Part shown: one piece after another, positions 21,222 to 31,189 of the stretch
Numbering within the stretch: the first letter of the stretch is position 1
Layout: every line of letters begins with the position of its first letter
Origin: Arion vulgaris
Taxonomy: Eukaryota; Mollusca; Gastropoda; Stylommatophora; Arionidae
Assembly (NCBI GenBank): GCA_020796225.1
Contig: CM036755.1
Coordinates: 58,857,152 to 58,921,151, forward strand
DNA: 64,000 nt
Direction of reading: 5' to 3'
Notes under the pieces: generated by a model
What the model saw: the letters and a program-made list of their open reading frames with translations, nothing else
Databases searched by the model: none
Told to the model about the DNA's origin: nothing
Program-made: the position numbers and the translations under genes

Positions 21222-22300
21222 TTATTGGTTATTCGTTACTGAACTGACGTTACAGCACTTCAGGCCAACCCATTGGTGGTCAATCTCTACTAACAGATGT
21301 CGAAGGGTATGCATACTGATGGTTCTTGTGACTCGCTGATTAAACACACTTCTATCGGTGTTCCTCAAAAGTCCACCTCTACTTGTACAACGTGTAATTC
21401 CAAACCCCTTAAAGCGCGGAATTGATTCAACGTCAATTTTAGTGTCCTCATTCAACAGTAGGTCCTCAAGAGCTCAAATAATATTCCCTTATCCATCCTA
21501 AGCTCCCCAACAATCGATGCATTCGATGCAAACAAGTACATTCTCTTGTTGCGCTTCCCAACAATCGATGCCTTCGATCTAAACACGTCGATTCTCTTGT
21601 TGAGCTCACCAACAATCGATGCCTTCGATGCAAACACGTCCATTCTCTTGTTGAGCTCCCCAACAATCGATGCCTTCGATGTAAACACGTCGATTCTCTT
21701 GTTGAGCTCACCAACAATCGATGCCTTCGATGCAAACACGTCCATTCTCTTGTTGAGCTCCCCAACAATCGATGCCTTCGATGCAAACACGTCCATTCTC
21801 TTGTTGAGCTCACCAACAATCGATGCCTTCGATGCAAACACGTCCATTCTCTTGTTGAGCTCACCAACAATCGATGCCTTCGATGCAAACACGTCCATTC
21901 TCTTGTTGAGCTCCCCAACAATCGATGCCTTCGATGCAAACACGTCCATTCTCTTGTTGAGCTCACCAACAATCGATGCCTTCGATGCAAACACGTCCAT
22001 TCTCTTGTTGAGCTCACCAACAATCGATGCCTTCGATGCAAACACGTCCATTCTCTTGTTGAGCTCACCAACAATCGATGCCTTCGATGCAAACACGTCC
22101 ATTCTCTTGTTGAGCTCACCAACAATCGATGCCTTCGATGCAAACACGTCCATTCTCTTGTTGAGCTCCCCAACAATCGATGCCTTCGATGTAAGCACGT
22201 CCACTCTCTTGTTGCCACGAACACCCGCATGCCCAGGTCAGTAGATCCACGTGCGTCTCTGAAAGTTGGAAACCTCTATAGACGACAAGCACTCATATTA
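21222..22300 (-). pseudogene. LINE F8 RNase H-domain tail with internal 17-codon expansion
   Basis: Minus strand from 22300: SIEVSNFQRRTWIY, a stop where the 63-kb copy has Cys, PGHAGVRGNKRVDVLTSKAS, about 14 repeats, then VGELRMDKG, a frameshift near 21480, LLNEDTKIDVESIPRFKGFG, ITRCTSRGGLL and QRVTRTISMHTLRHLL, ending with ATAACCAATAAC. PGHAGV-GNERAD is the C-terminal RNase H motif of non-LTR elements; its Asp is a metal ligand in RNase HI. Stop plus frameshift make the copy inactive. Confidence 0.9.
21509..22215. repeat. 51-bp tandem array, about 14 copies, in an RNase H reading frame
   Basis: The unit, minus strand, encodes NKRMDVFASKASIVGEL. It corresponds residue for residue to NERADRLASTASIVGEL of the single-copy F8 element at 63330. 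The array therefore repeats exactly one 17-codon segment of the RNase H domain, without frame loss. Units differ mainly at GAGCTCACC/GAGCTCCCC; edge units are more diverged (RIDVFRSK, RMYLFASN). Confidence 0.96.
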
Positions 22301-22966
22301 CAACGTGCCGTTCAGGATCTTCCGAAGCATCGACTGAGTCAGAAACAACAACGGTCCCAGTAAGTGGAGTTACAGAGAGATAAAGGAGGACAGCAGTAAC
22401 GGAAGTCATGTAGAGGTGTATGCAGTTTTATTTTATAACAAATATTAGGTCTTTATGACGCTCGTATCTCATGTCAAAGGTACCAGATTCGTTTCCTCGT
22501 GGAGCCTTCTGGATATTTTTCCAGAGATCCCTGATTTCAGTGTAGGTGAGATCGAGTTCCTAGTCCTATCGGAGACGGACGATAAAGCGTGGGTCCTGCG
22601 TTCAGTTTGAGCACGTAAAAGAACAATTAGCGGTTAAAAATCTAGACGAGCAGGCTGGAAAGCAGCTACCCAGGCAATATTCATTAGAAAAGTTTAAAAG
22701 TTTCTACAAAAATATCTTCACCATCTTCAAAATTACATCAGGGACCCTCGCCGGTGCTACGAAATTCTGCACTGTAGCTGAGATCTTCCTGTATAAGAAA
22801 GAGATCGTTGCACACATGGTTACTCAACAAAGTGCAATGAGGATGGACCTATCAATCAATGAAATCAAGTACTGTGTAATAAGTAATTGCAACAGGTAAC
22901 ATCAAAGAGAACCCAGGTGTGACTGTGGTTTTTTTTAAAGAAAAGAATGATAAAAGAAGAATTCTT
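22301..22966. other. Mostly unrecognised; fragment of a dispersed repeat
   Basis: At 22738-22815 GGGACCCTCGCCGGTGCTAC and GCTGAGATCTTCCTGTATAA match inverted segments at 45165-45250 and 32655-32715 and a direct segment at 25930. No coding sequence is recognised. Confidence 0.5.
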
Positions 22967-22967
22967 C

Positions 22968-23215
22968 TTGGAACGCTCCCTATCAATTACTTGTTAACCA
23001 ATCTTTATAATGTGTACGTGATCTGGGCCTAAGAGCGATTGTGCACTGTGTCGGTTATGCGCCTACAAGTAATGCAGCATCTCCGATTTCTACAAAGCTT
23101 TAAATTTACTAGGGTAGCTTCCCTAGGTTCCTACCTTACTTGCCTATTACGACATGCTTTGTAGGTCACAGTGTTACTATTCGTTGCTCCCCATATGAAA
23201 CCCGGAAACACACAA
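22968..23215 (-). mobile_element. SINE family A copy
   Basis: Antisense: TTCTTCTTGGAACGCTCCC, GTGATCTGGGCCTAAGAGCG, GTTATGCGCCTACAAGTAA, ACTAGGGTAGCTTCCCTAGG, diverged core TTGCCTATTACGACATGC, GTAGGTCACAGTGTTACTAT. Confidence 0.87.
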
Positions 23216-23754
23216 GCGAAAAAGAAGACAAACATAAACTGATTTCTGGAACGGGACATCAGGTTTTTAGAAAATCTTGACGAGTGTTTACATTTCCATG
23301 CCTCGGTTGTAAGAATAACAGACAACTCTGAAGATAGAAAACAATAAAAGATAACAAAATATAAATACACTAAGATATGGGAGGGAGAACACACACAGAC
23401 AAAGAATAAGAGAGAGAGAGAGAGAGAGTGAGAGACAAGCAATGAGAGAAATAGAAATGGAGAGATTGTTTAAAAGAGCATAGGTCTTTATTGCTTAAAT
23501 GTAAGCCTTGCATGCGTTATCTGGGCGTTATCTGGGTTAATGGCATAGGAAATGTTAATGAATCCGAGAATACTAATAATTATTTCAGGTCGAGTTGTTG
23601 AGTGCTGGAAGCTGTGGAACTATGGGGGGAAATCGCAGGACTGTGCGGTATATTTTCTCAGTATAATTCAAGTCTTCGAAATGCCGCCCCTTAAATGTTG
23701 TTTATTTCAAACAACCTTCAATTGTAAATTTGATTTCGCTGCATATCCCGGACA
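23216..23754. other. No recognised gene
   Basis: Contains a short GAGAGA run near 23410. The open frames are short and unremarkable. Confidence 0.4.
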
Positions 23755-23965
23755 TGCAGACAGTGTGAGACAATTCTATCACAGACAATGTGAGACAATT
23801 CTATCACAGACAGTGTGAGACAATTCTATCACAGGCAATGTGAGACAATTCCATCACAGACAGTGTGAGACAATTCCATCACAGACAGTGTGAGACAATT
23901 CTATCACAGACAGTGTGAGACAATTCCATCACAGACAGTGTAAGACAATTCCATCACAGACAGAA
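23755..23965. repeat. 25-bp tandem array, about 8 copies
   Basis: Unit ACAGACAGTGTGAGACAATT plus CTATC, with C/T and A/G variants (CCATC, CAATG). Clean edges and no larger element recognised around it. Confidence 0.93.
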
Positions 23966-24099
23966 CAGGTATACAGCAGTATTACAAAACAAGAAGAAAG
24001 ACAACAATCAAATCTGAAAGTAACAACACCGAATTTTCGACATTAGGTCTTTATCAAGACAATATTTTCTTCAAGTAGCATGTCCATTATCTACTTTAA

Positions 24100-24196
24100 A
24101 AATTACTACATAAAATACTTCAAACATTACTACATAAAATACTTCAAACATTACTACATAAAATACTTCAACAATTACGACATAAAATACTTCATA
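24100..24196. repeat. 24-bp tandem array, 4 copies
   Basis: Unit ATTACTACATAAAATACTTC plus AAAC, with the fourth copy diverged (ATTACGACATAAAATACTTC). It lies directly upstream of a LINE F1 tail, within two or three bases. Confidence 0.9.
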
Positions 24197-24410
24197 AATG
24201 AGAAAATTGAAATAGTTTGGACATTTAAACAGAGGCGAATAAATGGAGAGGACCATCATAGAAGTAGACATCCTTGTAAACAGGGGAAGGAGAAGACCAC
24301 AGAGAAGATGGATTCAGGATGTAATTGACGGTTTGAGTATGACATGACGGCTGCTGAGGCGGGCAACTGGCCTTCGAGAGAGAGAATTTCCGAAGGACTG
24401 TTAAATCATT
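24197..24410 (+). pseudogene. LINE F1 C-terminal fragment
   Basis: Plus strand: NEKIEIVWTFKQRR, MERTIIEVDILVNRGRRRPQ region, RRWIQDVIDGLSMT, then EAGNWPSRERISEGLLN with a frameshift. It is truncated before the KFCSEQAI end. The 24-bp array sits at its 5' side. Confidence 0.78.
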
Positions 24411-24611
24411 TTTTTCTATTCTGTTTTCTATTTTTCATGTTTTTATATTTCCACTGCATGAAATGTACTTCTGTGGCATATTATCACTGAATGTGTTGCA
24501 TGACATGAAGTCTTGCAACAAAATAAAACAGATGTTTCTCTTGTCTATCTACGTCAGCTTATCTATACGTGGGTGAGAAAGGTGAGTGTTGGAACGCACG
24601 GGAGAAAAACA

Positions 24612-24614
<3 letters not shown>

Positions 24615-24667
<53 letters not shown>
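24615..24667. repeat. TA microsatellite
   Basis: About 53 bases of uninterrupted TA repeat. Confidence 0.97.
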
Positions 24668-24669
<2 letters not shown>

Positions 24670-24671
24670 TC

Positions 24672-24890
24672 TAAGGCCGAATGATTTACTTTACAGCACG
24701 GGTTTTACTATAAACAGCTCGGTCTCTATCTCTCTCTCTCTCTCTCCGGAAAAATGGCACATCCCCGGCCGAGAGTATTGCACAAAGCACGAACTCCGTA
24801 TCTCTGTCAAAAATCCTATGGATCGTTTGGGAAAAAATGCACTCGCGAACAGAAAAGGTGGTCCGGATTAGAAACCGCAATTTTGAAACG
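24672..24890 (-). mobile_element. tRNA-derived SINE D copy
   Basis: Shares with the copies at 41425 and 54130 the order CAGCACGGGTTTTACTA, TCTCCGGAAAAATGGCACAT, ATTGCACAAAGCACGAACTC, GTGGTCCGGATTAGAAACC. The last is the inverse of the B-box of the head seen at 47100. A CT microsatellite has grown inside it (24728-24747). Confidence 0.8.
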
Positions 24891-24989
24891 CAAGGTTTTC
24901 ATTAAGTTTTAAAACGAACAAAATGTGCATCACTGGTGACCATGATTAAAATATGAGGATAGAGGTAGATTGCCCTCGTATGTCAGTAG

Positions 24990-25480
24990 GAACATTAACT
25001 AGAACAGCTCTCCAACAGACAGCGGATGGGAAACGATCTTAACTGTCAAGGAACATTGACTAGAACAGCTCTCCGACAGACAGCGGATGGGAAACAAAGA
25101 ACTTGGCTGTCAAGGAACATTAACTAAAACAGCTCTCTGACAGACAGCGGTTAAAAAACGAAGAACTTGGCTGTCAAGGAACATTGACTAGAAGAGCTCT
25201 CCGACAGACAGCGGTTAAGAAACGAAGAACTTAGCTGTCAAGGAACACTGACTAGAACAGCTCTCCGATAGACAGCGGTTGAGAAACTAAGAACTTAACT
25301 GTCAAGTACTATTGACTAGAACAACTCTCCGATAGACAGCGGTTGAGAAACGAAGAACTTAGCTGTCAATGAACATTGAATAGAAGAGCTCTCCGATAGA
25401 CAGCGGTTGAGAAACGAAAAACTTAACTTTCAAACAAAACATGGAAATAAACTGTGGAAAGACAGCGGTTTGAGAAACGA
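24990..25480. repeat. 64-bp tandem array, about 8 copies
   Basis: The word AGCGG marks units at 25021, 25082, 25146, 25210, 25274, 25338, 25402 and 25464. Unit words: GGAACATTGACTAGAACAGC, TCTCCGACAGACAGCGG, GAAACGAAGAACTTGGCTGT. Units are visibly diverged (ATAG/ACAG, GGAT/GGTT), so this array is older than most others here. Confidence 0.93.
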
Positions 25481-25799
25481 ATAACTTAACTTTCAAATCA
25501 AACATGGAAATAAACTGTGGAAAGAAAGTTGCAAGATTATGGTCTGATATAAGAAATTATTGGTACAAATAATCTAATAACCCTCCATCACAAGCGATGA
25601 TGACAACAACCTCAGATGTGTGCTTCTGCACCTCTCTGGTGTGTGCGGAGGTGATTATAGAGTCCAATCCTAGAACACAATCCGCTACCACAGGTGGGGC
25701 ATACATGATCAAGGTTAGACATGTGAGTGTTGTGTGTTCTGTCTTCACGTGCAGCTCGTTTTATTTGTGCCTCAATGCGGCACAATGTGGTACAAAGGC

Positions 25800-26010
25800 G
25801 GAGAACGGTAGGAATGGAAATCTCGTGTGGAGGCCTTATAAGTCAAAAGGGACATGAAGAGGATATGGATATATAGATAGATAGGAACACGTTTCTGCAA
25901 ATTTTCACTCCTTTCAAATTTACATCTGAAATTATTGCTGTTACTACGGAGTTCGTGCACTGTCGCTGAGATCTGCATGTACAAGAACCAGCACAGACCC
26001 CATACGGACT
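25800..26010 (+). mobile_element. Two dispersed-repeat fragments
   Basis: AATGGAAATCTCGTGTGGAG to AAGAGGATATGGATATATAG matches 31573-31625 (AAAGTCTCTTGTGGAAGCC, AGAGGATATAGATAG). TACGGAGTTCGTGCACTGTC, GCTGAGATCTGCATGTAC at 25950 matches 22758. Both look like LINE or SINE debris; the family is not identified. Confidence 0.5.
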
Positions 26011-26980
26011 GAAGTACAATTATTATAGTCATATCATTATTCAGTCACTCATTCAATACGTTGAAATCAGTCACTCAGTTCAGTCTTTTCATGTCTCTGC
26101 TTGTTTTCACTCCCAAACCGGAGGTGTCTGCAAACACAACATCAAATATTATTGTAACACTCAGTAATGTTCCTGGCATGAAATAGATGGGCGCGTGCTA
26201 GCTGGTACAGAATGAGGAACTCTAGAACATTCCTCCTCAGATAAAAATAGCCAAAGAAATAAATGGAGAAAAAAATGAAAAACAGAAGTATCAGAAGAAA
26301 AATATTACAAAGAATGACCTATATGTTTGTAGTTCTGGCGTGTCTGCATGACATAAAAAGTTATCTATTTCTAAACTTCTGTTATGTCTTAATTTGTTCT
26401 GTATTTTCAATATTTTCAATTTATTTCTACAGAATCTTTATACTTTCAATGGTTTAGTTGTTTTTTTCTTCTCCATTTTCACGTAAACATACACAAACTT
26501 CCGGTCAATATGGCGCGGCAAGCTGGATGTGTATTTCAACCGGCCTCTAACCGAAGTCGATTGAAGATTTTTTTTGATGGACTGTGTATTGTAGTCTGAA
26601 TGTGCTAGACTAGTGCCTCGTGTGACCCGTCTTATAGGACTCTAAGACATGTGGCGTGATTAGCAAGCCAATATTTGGTGAATTTAATTTATGCTCATAG
26701 AATCTTGAAGGCGATGTGTAGAAACATACAAATCTGATGTGGTCAGAGCGGGTCATATCAGATCTGGAGAAAACTGAGGGGAGACTGCTGTGATAGTTAA
26801 TAAATTGGCGTTTTAGGCCACAGACACGTATGTATGGCAAGCAAAATGAATATTCAAATCATAAAACTAGCAATTTTTATTCATTTTGCTTGCTTATGTG
26901 ATACCATACATACGTCTCTCTTTGTTCCAAATCATGAAGACATTTCACGAATCAGATGGTGTAACATCAACATCATCATC
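26011..26980. other. No gene; one long inverted repeat
   Basis: At 26826-26915 the sequence ACGTATGTATGG, CAAGCAAAATGAAT is followed about 25 bases later by ATTCATTTTGCTTG and CCATACATACGT, forming an interrupted hairpin. Nothing else is recognised. Confidence 0.55.
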
Positions 26981-26984
26981 ATCA

Positions 26985-27340
26985 TGAGGTGCCGTGTTAT
27001 CTGGTGAAGGCGATCATGGATCTCCACAAATCTGTCTTTGGTGTTTGCTATCAACTCAGATGTTGACGCTCTACCGTACCATAAGGTCAGGCTATCCAAA
27101 ATAAACCGGTAGCAGTGTGACGACAAAAGAAGAAAAAGATTTACGGTTCTCCAGTTTTAGAAGTGGTAAATACAAGTGATGTGTTTTGTTTTATCTTACC
27201 CTTCTGTGGCTCAGCATAATTTACTTCCTTTTCAGATTTCTGCAAATATTCTGTCCAGTTTGGTTGTACTTTTATGGTTGTACAACAACCTGGTAGCAGT
27301 GTGACGACAAAAGAAGAAGAAGTAAATAGAAGGAATATTT
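26985..27340. mobile_element. Dispersed-repeat fragments, unclassified
   Basis: 26985-27050 (GTGAAGGCGATCATGGATCT) is related to 61165 (GCGTAGGCGATCATGTCTCT) and, inverted, to 31290. CGGTAGCAGTGTGACGACAA occurs at 27109 and, as GGTAGCAGTGTGACGACAAA, again at 27292, with an inverted relative near 37765. These fragments resemble decayed SINE or LINE debris. No coding sequence. Confidence 0.5.
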
Positions 27341-27424
27341 GCGTTTGTTGAGAAATTGTAATATAGCCTTTTGCGTCGTTACAGACGATCAATTGACAAG
27401 TGTTTGCTGTGACAACTTCTGAGT

Positions 27425-27715
27425 TTTCGCTTTTCTCTCTTGTCTTTCAGCTCATACATAAGTCTCTTCTCAAAAGACTCTGCGCCATTGCGCAATATGG
27501 CTTTCCACACAACTCTGTCATCAGCTAGTTTTTGCCATGTTCTGGAACCTATACAAAAAGTTATTCATTGAGGCCTTGCATACATCCTTATATATGAGCA
27601 GTGATCTGCCCTGGTACCTTTTCCCCTCCGACAGTTCACAGAACATTTGTTTTGGTATGTGACAAGTTTACATTCTTCTCACATGCCCCAATCATCTTAG
27701 CTGAGAAATTAAACA
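27425..27715 (-). pseudogene. LINE F4 C-terminal fragment
   Basis: Reverse complement reads as F4: GGGCATGTGAGAAGAATGT (GHVRRM), CCAAAACAAATGTTCTGTGA (PKQMFCE), CTGTCGGAGGGGAAAAGGTA (LSEGKR), then DRVVWKAILRNGAESF-EKRL. It aligns with 18535-18760 over its whole length, with frameshifts. Confidence 0.82.
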
Positions 27716-27834
27716 TCACGCAAATCACATACATTATATTCCAGAAACATGACGTTCCAAGTTGAACGGGTCGTTGAAGAGGTTTCTTAATAGACGACTG
27801 ACGTCTGGATGAGGGTAAACAAATCGTATTATAA

Positions 27835-28108
27835 GTTCACTTCTTCATATTCACGGGCAATAAATTTCACCGGTTGGAGAGACATATTGATGACAGTGAA
27901 TGCACTGAAAGTACACTAAGTAAACATATGCCTAACGGTAGAATGTATTATATTTCCTGGCTTCCAAAGCAAGTACCTAGGTATGGTATCAATCAATTAT
28001 ACCAAGGTATGCAAACATGGGCTGACATGTCTCCAGGTAGAATACAATTACTTAATGTAAAACAGTCAGAGTCTCAAGGGGCTATTACACCTGAGATAGA
28101 ACGTCCAG
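27835..28108 (+). CDS. Candidate host exon, weakly matrix-metalloproteinase-like
   Basis: An open stretch between a stop at 27832 and a strong splice donor CAG/GTATGT at 28108/28109; the frame stops 8 bases inside the putative intron, as expected of an exon. The translation contains GRMYYISWLPKQVPRYGINQ then LYQGMQTWADMSPGRIQL. That spacing (aromatic-Y-I strand, P-(x)-(V), I, then (x)-W-(x)-(x)-(x)-(S/T)-P) resembles the N-terminal strand and helix of an M10A metallopeptidase catalytic domain. No zinc motif lies here; it would be on a later exon. The 5' boundary is unclear: the AG at 27878-27879 has only a weak pyrimidine tract. It could also be a chance or pseudogene frame. Confidence 0.4.
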
Positions 28109-28344
28109 GTATGTATTGATAAATTGTATTACTTTCAATACTGCACGATTTCTCGTTCATCTCCGTTAGGACTAGGAACTCTATCTTACATACACTAGAA
28201 CCAAGAGCCTATGAAAAAAAAAATATACAGAATGCTTCACGAGGGTAAGAACAGAGTACCTTTAGAACCACAGGCGAGCATGAAGTGCTGAGTATTTTCT
28301 TCTATGAAGTGCTTAGTATATGTTTGGCAGAGTTTTCTTATTGC

Positions 28345-29135
28345 TAGCCAGGAGAACATGTATCTTTATGAGGGGGATGTATATGTAAATCTAAGTTTGG
28401 TGGAGATTGCTAGCCAGGAGAACATGTATCTTTATAAGGGTGATGTATATGTAAATCTATGTTGGTGGAGATTGCTAGCCAGGAGAACATGTATCTTTAT
28501 GAGGGTGATGTATATGTAAATCTATGTTGGTGGAGATTGCTAGCCAGGAGAACATGTATCTTTATGAGGGGGATGTATATGTAAATCTAAGTTTGGTGGA
28601 GATTGCTAGCCAGGAGAACATGTATCTTTATAAGGGTGATGTATATGTAAATCTATGTTGGTGGAGATTGCTAGCCAGGAGAACATGTATCTTTATGAGG
28701 GGGATGTATATGTAAATCTATGTTGGTGGAGATTGCTAGCCAGGAGAACATGTATCTTTATGAGGGGGATGTATATGTAAATCTAAGTTTGGTGGAGATT
28801 GCTAGCCAGGAGAACATGTATCTTTATAAGGGTGATGTATATGTAAATCTATGTTGGTGGAGATTGCTAGCCAGGAGAACATGTATCTTTATGAGGGTGA
28901 TGTATATGTAAATCTATGTTGGTGGAGATTGCTAGCCAGGAGAACATGTATCTTTATGAGGGGGATGTATATGTAAATCTAAGTTTGGTGGAGATTGCTA
29001 GCCAGGAGAACATGTATCTTTATAAGGGGGATGTATATGTAAATCTATGTTGGTGTAGATTGCTAGCCAGGAGAACATGTATCTTTATGAGGGGGATGTA
29101 TATGTAAATCTATGTTGGTGGAGAGTGTAAAACCT
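28345..29135. repeat. 65-66-bp array with 196-bp higher-order period
   Basis: About 12 monomers GCTAGCCAGGAGAACATGTA, TCTTTATGAGGGGGATGTAT, ATGTAAATCTATGTTGGTGG, AGATT. Three monomer types (GAGGGG + AAGTTTGG; AAGGGTG + ATGTTGG; GAGGGTG or GAGGGG + ATGTTGG) follow each other regularly. The same frame restarts at 28524, 28720 and 28916, exactly 196 bp apart. No gene. Confidence 0.95.
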
Positions 29136-29139
29136 TTGT

Positions 29140-29405
29140 GCGAGTTCTTCGTCTTCTTCAAACGCTCCATATCGACCGACTGTTAAATCATACTTTGTTA
29201 TTTGTATGTGATCTGAGCCTAAAAGAGATTGTAAGTTGTACCAGTTACGCGCCTACACGTAGGTCAGAACATCCGATTTATGTGCCGCATTTTATTTAAT
29301 AGAGTAGCTTCCTATGCCCTACCTCATTCGCCCCGTATAACTTTTCTTGTAGTTCGCAGTGTTAGTAATCTTTGATTCCCTTACTAACCTCGGCAACACA
29401 TTGAC
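29140..29405 (-). mobile_element. SINE family A copy, diverged
   Basis: Antisense: CTTCTTCAAACGCTCCATAT, TGTGATCTGAGCCTAAAAGA, CGCGCCTACACGTAGG, core CGCCCCGTATAACTTTTC strongly decayed, head CCTCGGCAACACATTG. Confidence 0.82.
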
Positions 29406-29406
29406 G

Positions 29407-29600
29407 ATTTGTGTGAGTTTATGCAGTCGACATATTTGTGTGAGTTTATGCAGTCGACATATTTGTGTGAGTTTATGCAGTCGACATATTTGTGTGAGTT
29501 TATGCAGTCGACATATTTGTGTGAGTTTATGCAGTCGACATATTTGTGTGAGTTTATGCAGTCGACATATTTGTGTGAGTTTATGCAGTCGACATATTTA
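29407..29600. repeat. 27-bp tandem array, 7 copies
   Basis: Unit ATTTGTGTGAGTTTATGCAG plus TCGACAT, virtually identical copies, each carrying a GTCGAC palindrome. It begins immediately after the head of the preceding SINE A copy. The open frames are artefacts of the 27-bp period. Confidence 0.95.
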
Positions 29601-29654
29601 AAGACAATGAGCTAGATTTACAAATTAGAAAACATGATCAAAAGAATAATAATA

Positions 29655-30915
29655 TGAACATAAACCTGTCTGTTGCCGAGGCTTGCAAGGGGAGCAAAGA
29701 ATAAAAACTGCGTCCTACAAGGCAGGTCGTAAGTGGAGCAAAGAATAAAAACTGCGTCCTACAAGGCAGGTCGTAAGTGGAGCAAAGAATAAAAACTGCG
29801 TCCTACAAGGCAGGTCGTAAGGAGCAAAGAATAAAACACTGCGTCCTACAAGGCAGGTCGTAAGTGGAGCAAAGAATAAAAACTGCGTCCTACAAGGCAG
29901 GTCGTAAGGGGAGCAAAGAATAAAAACACTGCGTCCTACAAGGCAGGTCGTAAGTGGAGCAAAGAATAAAAACTGCGTCCTACAAGGCAGGTCGTAAGTG
30001 GAGCAAAGAATAAAAACACTGCGTCCTACAAGGCAGGTCGTAAGTGGAGCAAAGAATAAAAACACTGCGTCCTACAAGGCAGGTCGTAAGGGGAGCAAAG
30101 AATAAAAACACTGCGTCCTACAAGGCAGGTCGTAAGTGGAGCAAAGAATAAAAACACTGCGTCCTACAAGGCAGGTCGTAAGTGGAGCAAAGAATAAAAA
30201 CACTGCGTCCTACAAGGCAGATCGTAAGTGGAGCAAAGAATAAAAACACTGCGTCCTACAAGGCAGGTCGTAAGGGGAGCAAAGAATAAAAACACTGCGT
30301 CCTACAAGGCAGGTCGTAAGTGGAGCAAAGAATAAAAACACTGCGTCCTACAAGGCAGGTCGTAAGGAGCAAAGAATAAAACACTGCGTCCTACAAGGCA
30401 GGTCGTAAGTGGAGCAAAGAATAAAAACACTGCGTCCTACAAGGCAGGTCGTAAGTGGAGCAAAGAATAAAAACACTGCGTCCTACAAGGCAGGTCGTAA
30501 GTGGAGCAAAGAATAAAAACACTGCGTCCTACAAGGCAGGTCGTAAGTGGAGCAAAGAATAAAAACACTGCGTCCTACAAGGCAGGTCGTAAGGGGAGCA
30601 AAGAATAAAAACTGCGTCCTACAAGGCAGGTCGTAAGTGGAGCAAAGAATAAAAACACTGTGACCTACAAGGCAGGTCGTAAGTGGAGCAAAGAATAAAA
30701 ACTGCGTCCTACAAGGCAGGTCGTAAGGCTACTGAGGTAGGGGCCCAGGGAAGCTACTCTAGTAAATAAAAAAGCGTCTGGGAAATCGGATGTACAGGTC
30801 TACTTGTAGGCGCATAACTAGCACAATGTACAACCGCTCTTTGGCTCAGATCACATACACATCACAAAGAGTGGTTTAACAAGTAGTCGATACCGAGCGT
30901 TCGAAGCAGAAGACA
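29655..30915 (+). mobile_element. SINE family A copy with amplified head
   Basis: Sense copy. It starts TGTTGCCGAGGCTTGCAAGG, GGAGCAAAGAATA; the head segment is then repeated about 23 times. It then continues normally: GAGGTAGGGGCCCAGGGAAG, GGCGCATAACTAGCACAATG, GGCTCAGATCACATACACAT, CAAAGAGTGGTTTAACAAGT, GAGCGTTCGAAGCAGAAG. Outside the array it is an ordinary copy. Confidence 0.92.
29690..30728. repeat. 46-bp (44/42-bp variants) tandem array, about 23 copies
   Basis: Unit GGAGCAAAGAATAAAAACAC, TGCGTCCTACAAGGCAGGTC, GTAAGT. It corresponds to the SINE A head AAAGAATAGTAACACTGCGA, CCTACAAGGCATGTCGTAAG. Length variants lack AC (44 bp) or GTGG and more (42 bp). The penultimate unit keeps the ancestral GTGACCTACAAGG. 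All units share AATAAAAA and CAGG, fixed after the array arose. Confidence 0.96.
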
Positions 30916-30937
30916 ATCCATATTATCGGACACATTT

Positions 30938-31100
30938 TCTTCTTCTTCTTTGCGTTCGTTCTTTACAACCAATTGTAATCACTCTTTGTGATATGTTTGA
31001 TCTTTGCCAAGAACGTGTATACGTTGCACATTGGTTTGGTAGGCCCCTAAACGAATAGACTTCTACGCGTTTAGGACATGTGTATCCGATTTCAGCCAAT
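30938..31100 (-). mobile_element. SINE family B copy, lacking head
   Basis: TTCTTCTTCTTTGCGTTCG, ACGTGTATACGTTGCACATT, AGGCCCCTAAACGAATAGAC, GTGTATCCGATTTCAGCCAA, then the homology stops at about 31100 before the conserved core. It is therefore truncated at the 5' (head) end of the SINE. Confidence 0.85.
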
Positions 31101-31189
31101 CTCGGGCACATAATGCGAAGAGGCAGTTTCAAACATTTGCTGACAACAGATATAATACAAGGAAGAAGCCAATTTCGATGGAGAAGAAG

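Noticed and set aside
21546..22244. 232-codon plus-strand frame across the 51-bp array
   Set aside because: Opposite strand of the RNase H-derived array; open only because the period is a multiple of three.
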